DNA of 10,444 nucleotides from an uncultured Rhodospirillaceae bacterium (GTDB taxonomy: Bacteria > Pseudomonadota > Alphaproteobacteria > CAAGCB01 > CAG-977). The stretch lies in contig USCC01000072.1 in NCBI GenBank assembly GCA_900553035.1, forward strand, positions 1-10,444. The letters run 5' to 3'. The translations under genes were made by a program, and so were the position numbers. The stretch's first letter is position 1. Each line of letters begins with the position of its first letter. Positions 1 through 6,288 of this stretch are shown piece after piece. The notes under the pieces are model-generated. The model did no database searches. It saw only the letters and a list, made by a program, of their open reading frames with translations, and was not told where the DNA came from.

Positions 1-157
1 GTTGAACCAGACGGTCTATGACCGTGGGAATGCCCAACCCCTGCAACGCATCAGATGGATGACCGCTTCCGACGTCAGCTTTCAAACACACTCTTTTCCC
101 CCCCTTCCTTTCCGGATGAACATCCCGGACACCAGAGCTTTTTGTTTTATCCGGCAT
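1..157 (-). pseudogene. Group II intron reverse transcriptase remnant (partial, runs off left edge)
   Basis: On the minus strand an open frame runs from an ATG at 157 to the window edge (52 codons, no stop). Its last residues, coded at 37-2, read LGIPTVIDRLVQ. This is close to the LGIPTV-x-DR-x-x-Q signature in the early finger region of group II intron reverse transcriptases. Only 40 residues precede the motif and they do not resemble the usual RT0/RT1 start, so the N-terminal part looks lost or replaced. No ribosome binding site precedes the ATG. The fragment begins just past the mrp terminator on the same strand, which is where bacterial class C introns like to insert. Whether the rest of the RT and intron domains V-VI follow lies outside the window. 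The call rests on one 12-residue motif. Confidence 0.42.
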
Positions 158-162
158 ATAAA

Positions 163-190
163 AAACGGCCCGCCGGAGGCCGGGCCGTTT
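163..190 (-). terminator. Rho-independent terminator of mrp
   Basis: A perfect 10-bp stem (163-172 pairs with 181-190) closes an 8-base loop. Read on the minus strand it is followed by a T-rich run. It lies 16 bases past the mrp stop codon, so it should end mrp transcription. Confidence 0.85.
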
Positions 191-205
191 CCGTTCTTCA
201 GAGGC

Positions 206-1027
206 TCATATCTGTTCAAGAGCATCCGTCAGCTTTTCCAAAGCGCCGCATCCGACTGTTTCAATCTTTCCGGCATCGCATGCTTCGGCCGCCGCTGAAT
301 CAACCGGCATACGGGCGGTGTTTTCAATGCCGTATTCCTTTGCCGCGGCTTCCAGGCGGCTTTTACCGAAAATAAAATGCTCTTTGCCACAGTCCGGGCA
401 TTTGAAGCAGGCCATGTTTTCCACCAGCCCGACAATCGGAACATTCATCATTTTCGCCATCTTCACCGCCTTGCCGACAATCATGGAAACAAGCTCCTGC
501 GGTGTCGTGACAATTACAATGCCGTCAACGGGAATCGATTGGAAAACCGTCAGCGGGACATCTCCGGTTCCCGGCGGCATGTCAATGAACATGAAATCAA
601 CGTCGTTCCAGATCACATCCGTCCAGAACTGTTTCACCGTACCGCCCAAAATGGGGCCGCGCCATAAAACAGGATCCGTATCATTGTCCAAAAGCAGGTT
701 CACCGACATGACTTCAATACCGCTTTTGCTCATGGCCGGAAAAATACCCGTTTCGTTGCCCATGGCTTTTTCATGAATGCCGAAAGCCTTGGGAATTGAC
801 GGCCCCGTAATATCGGCATCCAGAACCGCGACGTTTTTCCCGCGCCGCTTCATCGCACAGGCCAGAAGAGATGTCACGGTCGATTTCCCGACGCCGCCTT
901 TGCCGCTGACGACGGCAATGACTTTTTTAATCCGGCTCAGTTCATTGGGTTTTTCCGGTTCGATCACTTTTCTTTCGCCGCACTCGGCGTTGCAGTTTGC
1001 ACAATCATGATTGCATGACGCACTCAT
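206..1027 (-). CDS. mrp: Mrp/NBP35-family P-loop ATPase, Fe-S cluster carrier
   Basis: 273-residue cytoplasmic ATPase of the Mrp/ApbC/NBP35 group, which binds a labile Fe-S cluster and passes it to apoproteins. Visible motifs are the deviant Walker A GKGGVGKST (42-50), the switch DADITGPSIP (70-79), MPPGTGD (150-156), and the C-terminal cluster site CPDC (210-213) with an extra Cys at 207. The N-terminus carries four cysteines (5, 9, 12, 16; C-x3-C-x2-C-x3-C), as in Mrp proteins of anaerobes and in NBP35. The DUF59 domain usual at the start of proteobacterial ApbC is absent. The ATG at 1027 is chosen over a TTG seven codons upstream because AGGAG lies 8 bases before it. The gene has its own terminator and is separated from arcC by another, so it is probably monocistronic. 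A TTGACA hexamer at 1095-1090 may be its -35, but I see no convincing -10. Confidence 0.9.
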   Translation of the reverse strand: MSASCNHDCANCNAECGERKVIEPEKPNELSRIKKVIAVVSGKGGVGKSTVTSLLACAMKRRGKNVAVLDADITGPSIPKAFGIHEKAMGNETGIFPAMSKSGIEVMSVNLLLDNDTDPVLWRGPILGGTVKQFWTDVIWNDVDFMFIDMPPGTGDVPLTVFQSIPVDGIVIVTTPQELVSMIVGKAVKMAKMMNVPIVGLVENMACFKCPDCGKEHFIFGKSRLEAAAKEYGIENTARMPVDSAAAEACDAGKIETVGCGALEKLTDALEQI

Positions 1028-1116
1028 ATTATCCGCTCCTTCAAACAAGGTTTGTCATTGACGTTCACTTTTGTTCCGGAAATCCGTCCTGTCAAGTCGA
1101 AATATATCCAGAAACA

Positions 1117-1145
1117 AAAGACCCGCACTTTTCGGGCGGGTCTTT
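1117..1145 (-). terminator. Rho-independent terminator of arcC
   Basis: A perfect 10-bp stem, AAAGACCCGC (1117-1126) against GCGGGTCTTT (1136-1145), closes a 9-base loop. On the minus strand it runs into a TTTTGTTT tail. It lies 19 bases beyond the carbamate kinase stop and before mrp, separating the two transcripts. Confidence 0.85.
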
Positions 1146-1164
1146 GAAAAAAAGATATTTTGGT

Positions 1165-2088
1165 TTAATACAGCTTGAATTCGGCATCCTTGCGGATAAT
1201 GGTTCCGGCCTTTCCGTTCAGGATAGCGACAGCGTCTTCCAGCCGGCCGATTGCGCCAAACCCCTTGCCTGTTTTGGCAAAACGGCAGACGGCGTCAACC
1301 TTCGGCCCCATCGAGCCCTTGGCAAATCCGAATTCGCTCAGCTTTTCCGGAGACACTTCCCTGATTTCCTGCTGATCCGGCGTTCCCCAGTTCAGCGCGA
1401 CCGACGGAGCATCCGTCAAAATCAGCAGAGCATCCGCGTCAAGCTCATCGGCCATGATCGACGCGGACATATCCTTGTCAATCACCGCTTCACTGCCGGT
1501 CAGCTTCCCGTTTTCGTCGCGGATGACGGGAATGCCGCCGCCGCCCGAAGAAATAACCATTGCCCCCGAATCAACCAGCTGACGGATTGTGTTGATTTCG
1601 ACAATCGTCTGCGGTATCGGCGACGGAACGACGCGACGGAAATATTTGCCGTCGGCCGCAATCGACCATCCGCGTTCGGCCGCCAGCTTTTCGGCGGTTT
1701 CCTTGTCATAAACAGGCCCGATGAATTTCGTCGGATTGGAATAGGCCGGATCCTTCGGATCGACTTCGGTCTGGGTAATGACATTAACGACCTGACGGCC
1801 GGGAATGTCGTTCGCGACGCACTGAGCCAGCATATAGCCGATCATGCCCTGCGATTCCGCGCCCAGAATATCCAGAGGATAGGGTTTGACATCCTTATAG
1901 GCGTCCGCCTGCAAAGCCAGAAGACCGACCTGAGGCCCGTTGCCGTGCGTCAAAACCACGTCATGTTCCTTCGCAACGGCGGCAACGGCGGCGGCGGCAA
2001 TTTTCACGTTTGCCATCTGGACATCGGCATCGGCCCGTTCGCCGCGGCGCAGCAGAGCGTTTCCGCCCAGCGCAATGACTACCTTCAT
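1165..2088 (-). CDS. arcC: Carbamate kinase
   Basis: 307-residue amino-acid-kinase-fold enzyme that makes ATP and carbamate from carbamoyl phosphate and ADP, the energy-yielding last step of arginine deiminase or allantoin/agmatine fermentation. Family motifs are intact: ALGGNAL (6-12), THGNGPQVG (47-55), the SSGGGGIPV loop (180-188), DKD (204-206), the LTDAP nucleotide-site segment (224-228) and GSMGPKV (258-264). The length matches the family. The ATG at 2088 is supported by GGAG about 9 bases upstream and by homology starting at MKVVIALGGNA; the frame stays open further upstream but lacks family similarity. No arginine deiminase, ornithine carbamoyltransferase or transporter gene is adjacent, so the source of carbamoyl phosphate cannot be told. 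A sigma70-type promoter lies at 2125-2154 and a hairpin terminator follows, so it is probably transcribed alone. Confidence 0.95.
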   Translation of the reverse strand: MKVVIALGGNALLRRGERADADVQMANVKIAAAAVAAVAKEHDVVLTHGNGPQVGLLALQADAYKDVKPYPLDILGAESQGMIGYMLAQCVANDIPGRQVVNVITQTEVDPKDPAYSNPTKFIGPVYDKETAEKLAAERGWSIAADGKYFRRVVPSPIPQTIVEINTIRQLVDSGAMVISSGGGGIPVIRDENGKLTGSEAVIDKDMSASIMADELDADALLILTDAPSVALNWGTPDQQEIREVSPEKLSEFGFAKGSMGPKVDAVCRFAKTGKGFGAIGRLEDAVAILNGKAGTIIRKDAEFKLY

Positions 2089-2124
2089 TATATTGTCTCC
2101 ACATAAAAATAAAAAAGAAACATT

Positions 2125-2154
2125 ATCATATACATATGTCGCGGCCGGTGTAAA
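2125..2154 (-). promoter_or_regulatory. arcC promoter (sigma70 type)
   Basis: On the minus strand TTTACA (2154-2149) and TATGAT (2130-2125) are 18 bases apart, each one mismatch from consensus. The predicted start near 2118 would give a leader of about 30 bases before the arcC ATG. Confidence 0.6.
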
Positions 2155-2289
2155 TAGCCCGAAGCGAAGAATTTTTCCGCCGCCGCAAAGCCCCTGAAAA
2201 CAATCGGCCGGAAAGGAACAGGACATTAAACGGATGGGCGGATATTACGGAAAACAGGACGCGCCGTGCTCTCTTTTAATCTCTTTTCC

Positions 2290-2343
2290 TTAAGATACGG
2301 CGTTTCCGCCCAAAAGAGGCTTTTCAAAAAAGTCTTTTTTCAT
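2290..2343 (-). other. 17-codon small ORF behind a strong promoter
   Basis: ATG at 2343 to TAA at 2290 on the minus strand encodes MKKDFFEKPLLGGNAVS. It starts about 23 bases after the predicted start of the promoter at 2373-2401. No good Shine-Dalgarno sequence precedes it (GCGCCGGTAT). Its 3' part contains a GGCG-GAAA-CGCC tetraloop hairpin (2299-2310). It could be a leader peptide, part of an untranslated RNA, or chance. Confidence 0.2.
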
Positions 2344-2372
2344 ATACCGGCGCAACAGCCCGCGTTAAGCGG

Positions 2373-2401
2373 ATATAGCGCATGAAACCCGCCCGGTCAA
2401 G
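2373..2401 (-). promoter_or_regulatory. Strong alphaproteobacterial-type promoter without an obvious gene
   Basis: On the minus strand CTTGAC (2401-2396) and CTATAT (2378-2373) are exactly 17 bases apart. This matches the housekeeping promoter pattern of Alphaproteobacteria, often seen at rRNA and tRNA genes. The predicted start is near 2366. The next annotated gene, arcC, begins almost 280 bases downstream and has a nearer promoter. Confidence 0.6.
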
Positions 2402-2413
2402 TCCGGCTTCTGC

Positions 2414-2546
2414 GGAGATTTCCGCCCTCGCCGAAGCATCTGCCCCAAGGCATCCGGCGAATACAATTCGGTGTGCCGACACGGCAAAGTAAACGCACCC
2501 CAACCTTCAATCCCCGCCTTTCTTTCAAAAGCCCCTTTCACGGCGG
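2414..2546. repeat. Direct repeat, copy 1 (133 bp)
   Basis: This begins GGAGATTTCCGCC and ends CCCCTTTCACGGCGG. It matches copy 2 (2596-2729) with five substitutions and one single-base indel, about 95% identity, at a start-to-start distance of 182 bases. It contains a small TGCC-CCAA-GGCA hairpin (2441-2452). No known element recognised. Confidence 0.9.
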
Positions 2547-2595
2547 AACATCAGCCTGAAGCAGGGGACAAAGCCTCACTGTATCCCCCCTTTAA

Positions 2596-2729
2596 GGAGA
2601 TTTCCGCCCCCGCCGAAGCATCTGCCCCAAGGCAGCCGGCAAATACAATTCGGTGTGCCGACACGGTAAAGTAAACGCACCCCAACGTTCATATCCCCGC
2701 CTTTCTTTCAAAAGCCCCTTTCACGGCGG
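2596..2729. repeat. Direct repeat, copy 2 (134 bp)
   Basis: Second copy of the repeat at 2414-2546, in the same orientation, with a 49-base spacer (2547-2595) between them. On the minus strand both copies keep a short open frame of about 40 codons, opening after a TGA and containing SAHRIVFAGCLGADAS. This could be a decayed coding fragment or simply G+C-rich repeat sequence; no function is assigned. Confidence 0.9.
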
Positions 2730-2889
2730 TATCCCGCTCAACAGACGGACATTTTTCTGCTTTTTTTCGCGGCGGGTTTGGAACCAAGGCGGCGCTGTAT
2801 TTACAATGGCCGTCTGCGGCGTGTGTCTTTGGTATCTTCCGGGGCTTTTCCAAGCTGTCCGGAATGTTCCTGTTTCCGTGCTGAAAAAA
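2730..2889. other. Non-coding stretch between repeat copy 2 and the pyk terminator
   Basis: The frames open here on both strands read straight through the pyk terminator hairpin, lack ribosome binding sites and resemble no family I know. I see no RNA gene or regulatory motif in it. The full 2089-2933 gap thus holds the arcC promoter, the orphan promoter, the small ORF, the two repeats and this stretch. Confidence 0.5.
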
Positions 2890-2916
2890 AACGCCGCCAT
2901 TTAAACCGGCGACGTT
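2890..2916 (-). terminator. Rho-independent terminator of pyk
   Basis: A 9-bp stem with one G-T wobble (2890-2898 with 2908-2916) closes a 9-base loop, and on the minus strand an eight-base T run follows. It begins 17 bases past the pyruvate kinase stop. The plus strand also has a T run after the hairpin, so it could act in both directions. Confidence 0.85.
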
Positions 2917-2933
2917 TTTTGTTTTCAGCAGAA

Positions 2934-4394
2934 TCACTTTAAATCGCAGACGGTCCAGTCTTCGTCTTCCGAAGGAGTCACCGTCACGATGTGCAACAGG
3001 TTTGTATTGCCCGCCACGTTGAACGGAAGCCCCGCCGTGATAATGATTTTCTCACCCGGCTCCGCGCCGTAAAGACGCTGGCAGAAACAGTTGGCCTTTC
3101 GGCTGACCGCGTTCAGATTTTCCGCCGGAGCCGACACAACGCTTTCAACCCCCCACAGCAGGCTCATCCGCCGGGCGACCCGTATTTCCGGGGTCATGCA
3201 CAAAATCGGCAGATACGGCCGTTCCCGAGAGACACGGGAAGCGGTCGCGCCGGACATTGTATAGGAAACAATAGCACGCGCGTTCTGCAGTGTTTCTGCG
3301 GTAATGCGGGCAGAAACCGTAATCGCGCTTTCCGCCGTCTGTTCGGGCGGCAGACGTGAGGCGTCCAGATATTTGATGTACAGGTCGTCCGCTTCGGTTT
3401 CTGAAATGATCTTATCCATCAGTGTGACGGCTTCAACGGGATATTTGCCCGCCGCCGTTTCCGCCGACAGCATGACCGCGTCCACGGCGTCAAAAACAGC
3501 CGTCGCCACATCCGAAGCTTCGGCTCGGGTAGGCGTCGGGTTCACCACCATCGATTCCAGCATCTGCGTCGCGACGATGACCGGTTTGTTCGCTTTACGG
3601 CAGGCCCGCACGATTTTTTTCTGCAGGACAGGCACTTTTTCCGGCGGCGTTTCCACCCCCAGATCGCCGCGGGCAACCATGATGCCGTCGGACAGGCGGA
3701 TGATTTCATCCAGATGCTCCAACGCCGCCGGCTTTTCGATTTTCGAGATGATCCAAGCCCGATTCTGAATCAGAGAACGGGCATGCAACAGGTCTTCCGG
3801 ACGCTGGACAAACGAAAGGCCGATCATGTCCGCGCCCATGCCCAAAGCCGCTTCCAGATCACGCTTATCTTTTTCGGTCAGAGCCTCAATCGGCAGAGGA
3901 ACCCCCGGAATATTGACGCCCTTTTTATTCGACAGGCGCCCGCCGTTTATCACGGTCGTGTTGGCATAATCCGAGCCGAAATCATCAACGCGCAGACGAA
4001 CCGTGCCGTCATTCAAAAGCAAATCCATCCCCGGCACCATCGCCTGAAAAATTTCGGGATGCGGCAAACAGACCCGTTCCTGATCCCCCAGTTCGGGCGA
4101 CATGTCCAGCCGGAACTTGTTCCCGGCATTCAGCTCAATCGCCTCGTCATTAACGAAAGACCCGATACGGAGTTTCGGCCCCTGCATATCACACAGGATG
4201 CCGATGGGACGGTCGATTTCGCGTTCCACCTGGCGGATAAACTCAACATTCTGACGGTGATCGTCATGCGTCCCATGACTGAAGTTCAGACGGAAAACAT
4301 CCACGCCGGCAATGGCCAGAGCGCGGATGGTTTCTATCGTATTTGAAGAAGGACCGAGCGTTGAAACGATTTTCGTAAAACTGGCATGCTTCAT
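2934..4394 (-). CDS. pyk: Pyruvate kinase
   Basis: 486-residue glycolytic enzyme converting phosphoenolpyruvate and ADP to pyruvate and ATP in the cytoplasm. Visible motifs are TKIVSTLGPSS (7-17), RLNFSHG (35-41) with the nucleotide-site Arg, MQGPKLRIG (70-78), the catalytic signature SKIEKPAALEHLDE (217-230) with Lys218 and metal ligand Glu220, ARGDLGVE (241-248) with Asp244, and ATQMLESM (275-282). The A and B domains and the C-terminal regulatory domain (about 355-480, with SGATASRVSRERP) are all present; there is no extra PEP-utiliser domain. Length is normal. The ATG at 4394 has GAGG about 8 bases upstream and homology begins there; a TTG six codons earlier would overlap the preceding gene. 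Only 14 bases separate it from the epimerase-like gene, so the two are probably cotranscribed. Confidence 0.97.
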   Translation of the reverse strand: MKHASFTKIVSTLGPSSNTIETIRALAIAGVDVFRLNFSHGTHDDHRQNVEFIRQVEREIDRPIGILCDMQGPKLRIGSFVNDEAIELNAGNKFRLDMSPELGDQERVCLPHPEIFQAMVPGMDLLLNDGTVRLRVDDFGSDYANTTVINGGRLSNKKGVNIPGVPLPIEALTEKDKRDLEAALGMGADMIGLSFVQRPEDLLHARSLIQNRAWIISKIEKPAALEHLDEIIRLSDGIMVARGDLGVETPPEKVPVLQKKIVRACRKANKPVIVATQMLESMVVNPTPTRAEASDVATAVFDAVDAVMLSAETAAGKYPVEAVTLMDKIISETEADDLYIKYLDASRLPPEQTAESAITVSARITAETLQNARAIVSYTMSGATASRVSRERPYLPILCMTPEIRVARRMSLLWGVESVVSAPAENLNAVSRKANCFCQRLYGAEPGEKIIITAGLPFNVAGNTNLLHIVTVTPSEDEDWTVCDLK

Positions 4395-4408
4395 GATATA
4401 AACCTCAA

Positions 4409-5317
4409 TCAAAGCGGCGAAACGGCAAAAACGACCGTTTCCGTCAGGCTCTCCCGGGGATCCAGCGTTTTGATGCCGGTTCCCGCGATCCCCCGTGAAG
4501 CCAGATTGAACGCGTCGTTCGCATTCGTTACCGGTTCAACGCAGAAGAAATCCTCGCCCGCCGGCGACCACACGACGACATGATTAAAATCGCTGCGCGC
4601 CGTAATGTTCATTCTGTATCCGCGCGAAGGCCACGCGATTTCGATGTTTCCGTCAAAGCCGCCGAAACACGTGTCCAGTTCAAGCTCTGAAATCTTCAGC
4701 CCCTTGTCGAACTGCCATTCGGGCGGCGTTTTGATCGGGCGTTCCCGCGGCGGCGCACTTTCATGCGCCCATACGGTTTTTGTTTTAAAGCGGACGGTTG
4801 TGTCTTCATCCCTGGGAAAAAAAGGATGAAGCCCCAGCCCGCACGGCATCGGAATGCCGCCGTTGTTCGTCAGCTTCAGAGTCACTTCCAGTTCGCCGCT
4901 GTCCTTCAGGAGGAAGGTTTCCTCCGCGCTGTAGGCGAAGGGAAAGCCGCTTTTGCCGTCATGTTCAAAACGCAGGGAAAGCCTGTTCGCCGCCGTATCC
5001 GTTACGTCCCATGCCTTCTGCCATCCTTCGCCGTGAAGAGGATCCTCGACGACGGGATGGTTCCGCGGAACCGTCCGGCGGATTCCCCAGTAAATGAAAT
5101 ATCCGCCGCGAATCCGGTTGGAATAGGGAACCAGCGGAAACAAGGCCGTCTTATCCGCCGCTTTTTCGGCAAAAGCTTCGGGTTTTGCCGGACGCATCAG
5201 GTCAACCGTTCCGTCCGCCCCGGTTTTCCGCCAATACGCGAGAGAACCGCCGGTCTGCGGTGAAACAGCCGCGGAAAAATCACCGGAGGTTAAAGAAATA
5301 AGCTCTGTTTCCTGCAT
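4409..5317 (-). CDS. Aldose 1-epimerase (GalM/YphB-like)
   Basis: 302-residue galactose-mutarotase-fold protein that likely interconverts alpha and beta anomers of a free aldose. Family features in order: LVPYSNRIRGG (62-72) with the sugar-binding Asn67-Arg68, LHGEGW (94-99) with His95, GLGLHPFFP (160-168) with the candidate catalytic acid His164, and CVEPVTNANDAFN (259-271) with the candidate base Glu261. These suggest the bacterial YphB-like branch, so substrate specificity is open; a sugar-phosphate epimerase is a less likely alternative. The ATG at 5317 gives the usual N-terminus and follows a weak GGGA site. Upstream in-frame extension to a TTG at 5398 looks non-coding. It precedes pyk by 14 bases, so anomer equilibration and glycolysis are probably expressed together. 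No clear promoter is visible in the 113 bases upstream. Confidence 0.87.
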   Translation of the reverse strand: MQETELISLTSGDFSAAVSPQTGGSLAYWRKTGADGTVDLMRPAKPEAFAEKAADKTALFPLVPYSNRIRGGYFIYWGIRRTVPRNHPVVEDPLHGEGWQKAWDVTDTAANRLSLRFEHDGKSGFPFAYSAEETFLLKDSGELEVTLKLTNNGGIPMPCGLGLHPFFPRDEDTTVRFKTKTVWAHESAPPRERPIKTPPEWQFDKGLKISELELDTCFGGFDGNIEIAWPSRGYRMNITARSDFNHVVVWSPAGEDFFCVEPVTNANDAFNLASRGIAGTGIKTLDPRESLTETVVFAVSPL

Positions 5318-5430
5318 CTTTATTTTCCCATATTCGAATTGTCTTATCTCACGCCGCCGCATAAGCGGGCTTGTATGCGCTTTAGATTTAAGGCCCAATC
5401 TTAAAGTCCTTTTTTCATAAACTCAATCCT

Positions 5431-6195
5431 TTATTTTTCCAACGCGGCTTTCAATTCATCGAAAGTTTTATATTCCTTTCCGTCAACGGCGGCCGAGGTA
5501 AAACGCACGTTGTAAGGCGGCTTTGCATGAAGAATCACCCCTTCGGCCTTTGCCGACGAAGCGTTGTAGCGTTCCTTCGGATCTGACAGGTTCAGCGTCC
5601 CCTTTTCCACAACGACGCTCTGCACGGTGAAGTCCCCCTGCGCACTGCCCGTCGGGCCTTTGCCCTGAGCGTACAGATTTGCGTTCTGCAGGACGATTTT
5701 TGCGGCCGACGCGCGGACACGGCGCGCTTTTTCCCCGTTCTCCTTCACCGGCGTCAGGTCCACCTTCAGTTTTTCAACGGTGACGTTCTGGACATAAAAG
5801 ACCTGTGTCTTTAAAAAATTCAGAAGATCCTTCAGCCCGATATGGAACGTTCCGAAAGAGACCGTCCCTTTGATATCCGGACGGTTCCATACAATAGAAA
5901 AGTCCTTGAACGTGATGAAGCTCTGCCGCAAAGAGGTTTCCATGAACTCGTATTTGACGGTTACGTTTTCAAAATTTGAAAACCATCCGGTCAGCAGAAA
6001 ATCCAGAGCGATATCCGCGAAATTGTCCTTTGTCCGGGACGAATGCGGAATCGTTATCGTCGTCCGGGGAGCTTCTGCCGCCGGAGCGGCGGGAAGCGCC
6101 GGGGCAACAGGAGCAGACGCGGGGTCTTCGGCCGACAGAGCCGGAGCAGCGGACAGGGCGACAAACAGAAAAAACGGCGCGGCAATACTTTTCAT
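5431..6195 (-). CDS. Secreted protein of unknown function
   Basis: 254 residues. The N-terminus is a Sec signal peptide: Lys at 2, a hydrophobic core at about 4-20, and a probable cleavage after ALSA at 22. An Ala/Pro-rich linker (25-44) follows, then a domain of alternating short hydrophobic strands with many V-x-V and I-x-L pairs (about 45-235), for example FENVTVKYEF and VQNVTVEKLKVDL. The pattern recalls the beta-rich repeats of AsmA/TamB-type envelope proteins, but I recognise no family motif, so that is only inference. It is expected in the periplasm. The ATG at 6195 has AAAGG about 10 bases upstream. It is divergent from the sfsA-like gene and could be read through into the epimerase and pyk genes, 113 bases downstream with no hairpin between. 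Confidence 0.75.
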   Translation of the reverse strand: MKSIAAPFFLFVALSAAPALSAEDPASAPVAPALPAAPAAEAPRTTITIPHSSRTKDNFADIALDFLLTGWFSNFENVTVKYEFMETSLRQSFITFKDFSIVWNRPDIKGTVSFGTFHIGLKDLLNFLKTQVFYVQNVTVEKLKVDLTPVKENGEKARRVRASAAKIVLQNANLYAQGKGPTGSAQGDFTVQSVVVEKGTLNLSDPKERYNASSAKAEGVILHAKPPYNVRFTSAAVDGKEYKTFDELKAALEK

Positions 6196-6234
6196 CGTTT
6201 TTAACCTTTGATATTTCGTCTTATTCGTATCAAA

Positions 6235-6240
6235 ATCATA
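6235..6240 (-). promoter_or_regulatory. Candidate -10 for the secreted-protein gene
   Basis: TATGAT on the minus strand, about 40 bases before the ATG at 6195. Only a poor -35 (TTTATT, 16 bases upstream) accompanies it, so the assignment is weak. Confidence 0.3.
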
Positions 6241-6277
6241 GCACGCTTTTCGTTCAAATAAACGCGCTAAAACGGAT

Positions 6278-6283
6278 TATAAT
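6278..6283 (+). promoter_or_regulatory. Perfect -10 hexamer directly before the sfsA-like ATG
   Basis: TATAAT ends five bases before the ATG at 6289, so transcription would start at or next to the start codon and the mRNA would be leaderless. The -35 is poor (TTCAAA at 6253-6258, 19-base spacing), and no Shine-Dalgarno sequence precedes the ATG. Confidence 0.4.
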
Positions 6284-6288
6284 GCCCG

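Noticed and set aside
1090..1095. TTGACA on the minus strand considered as part of an mrp promoter
   Set aside because: There is no acceptable -10 at 16-18 bases (CAAAAG or AAAAGT), so a full promoter cannot be supported.
997..2106. A 369-codon open frame on the plus strand opposite arcC
   Set aside because: It is the antisense shadow of carbamate kinase, whose motifs are unmistakable, and it has no recognisable domain or ribosome binding site.
2089..2366. tRNA, SRP RNA, 6S or tmRNA behind the strong promoter
   Set aside because: I found no cloverleaf, CCA end, or conserved SRP/tmRNA core by eye; only a small tetraloop hairpin is visible.
2441..2452. Repeats at 2414-2729 considered as a CRISPR array
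   Set aside because: There are only two copies, the repeat units are about 133 bp and there is one spacer, far outside CRISPR dimensions.
2689..2937. An 82-codon minus-strand frame in the repeat gap
   Set aside because: It starts inside the pyk 3' end and crosses the pyk terminator and repeat copy 2, with no family similarity.
5401..5430. A five-codon ORF (MKKGL) after an AGGA site between the secreted-protein and epimerase genes, considered as a leader peptide
   Set aside because: It is too short to judge, with no attenuator hairpin or run of regulatory codons.
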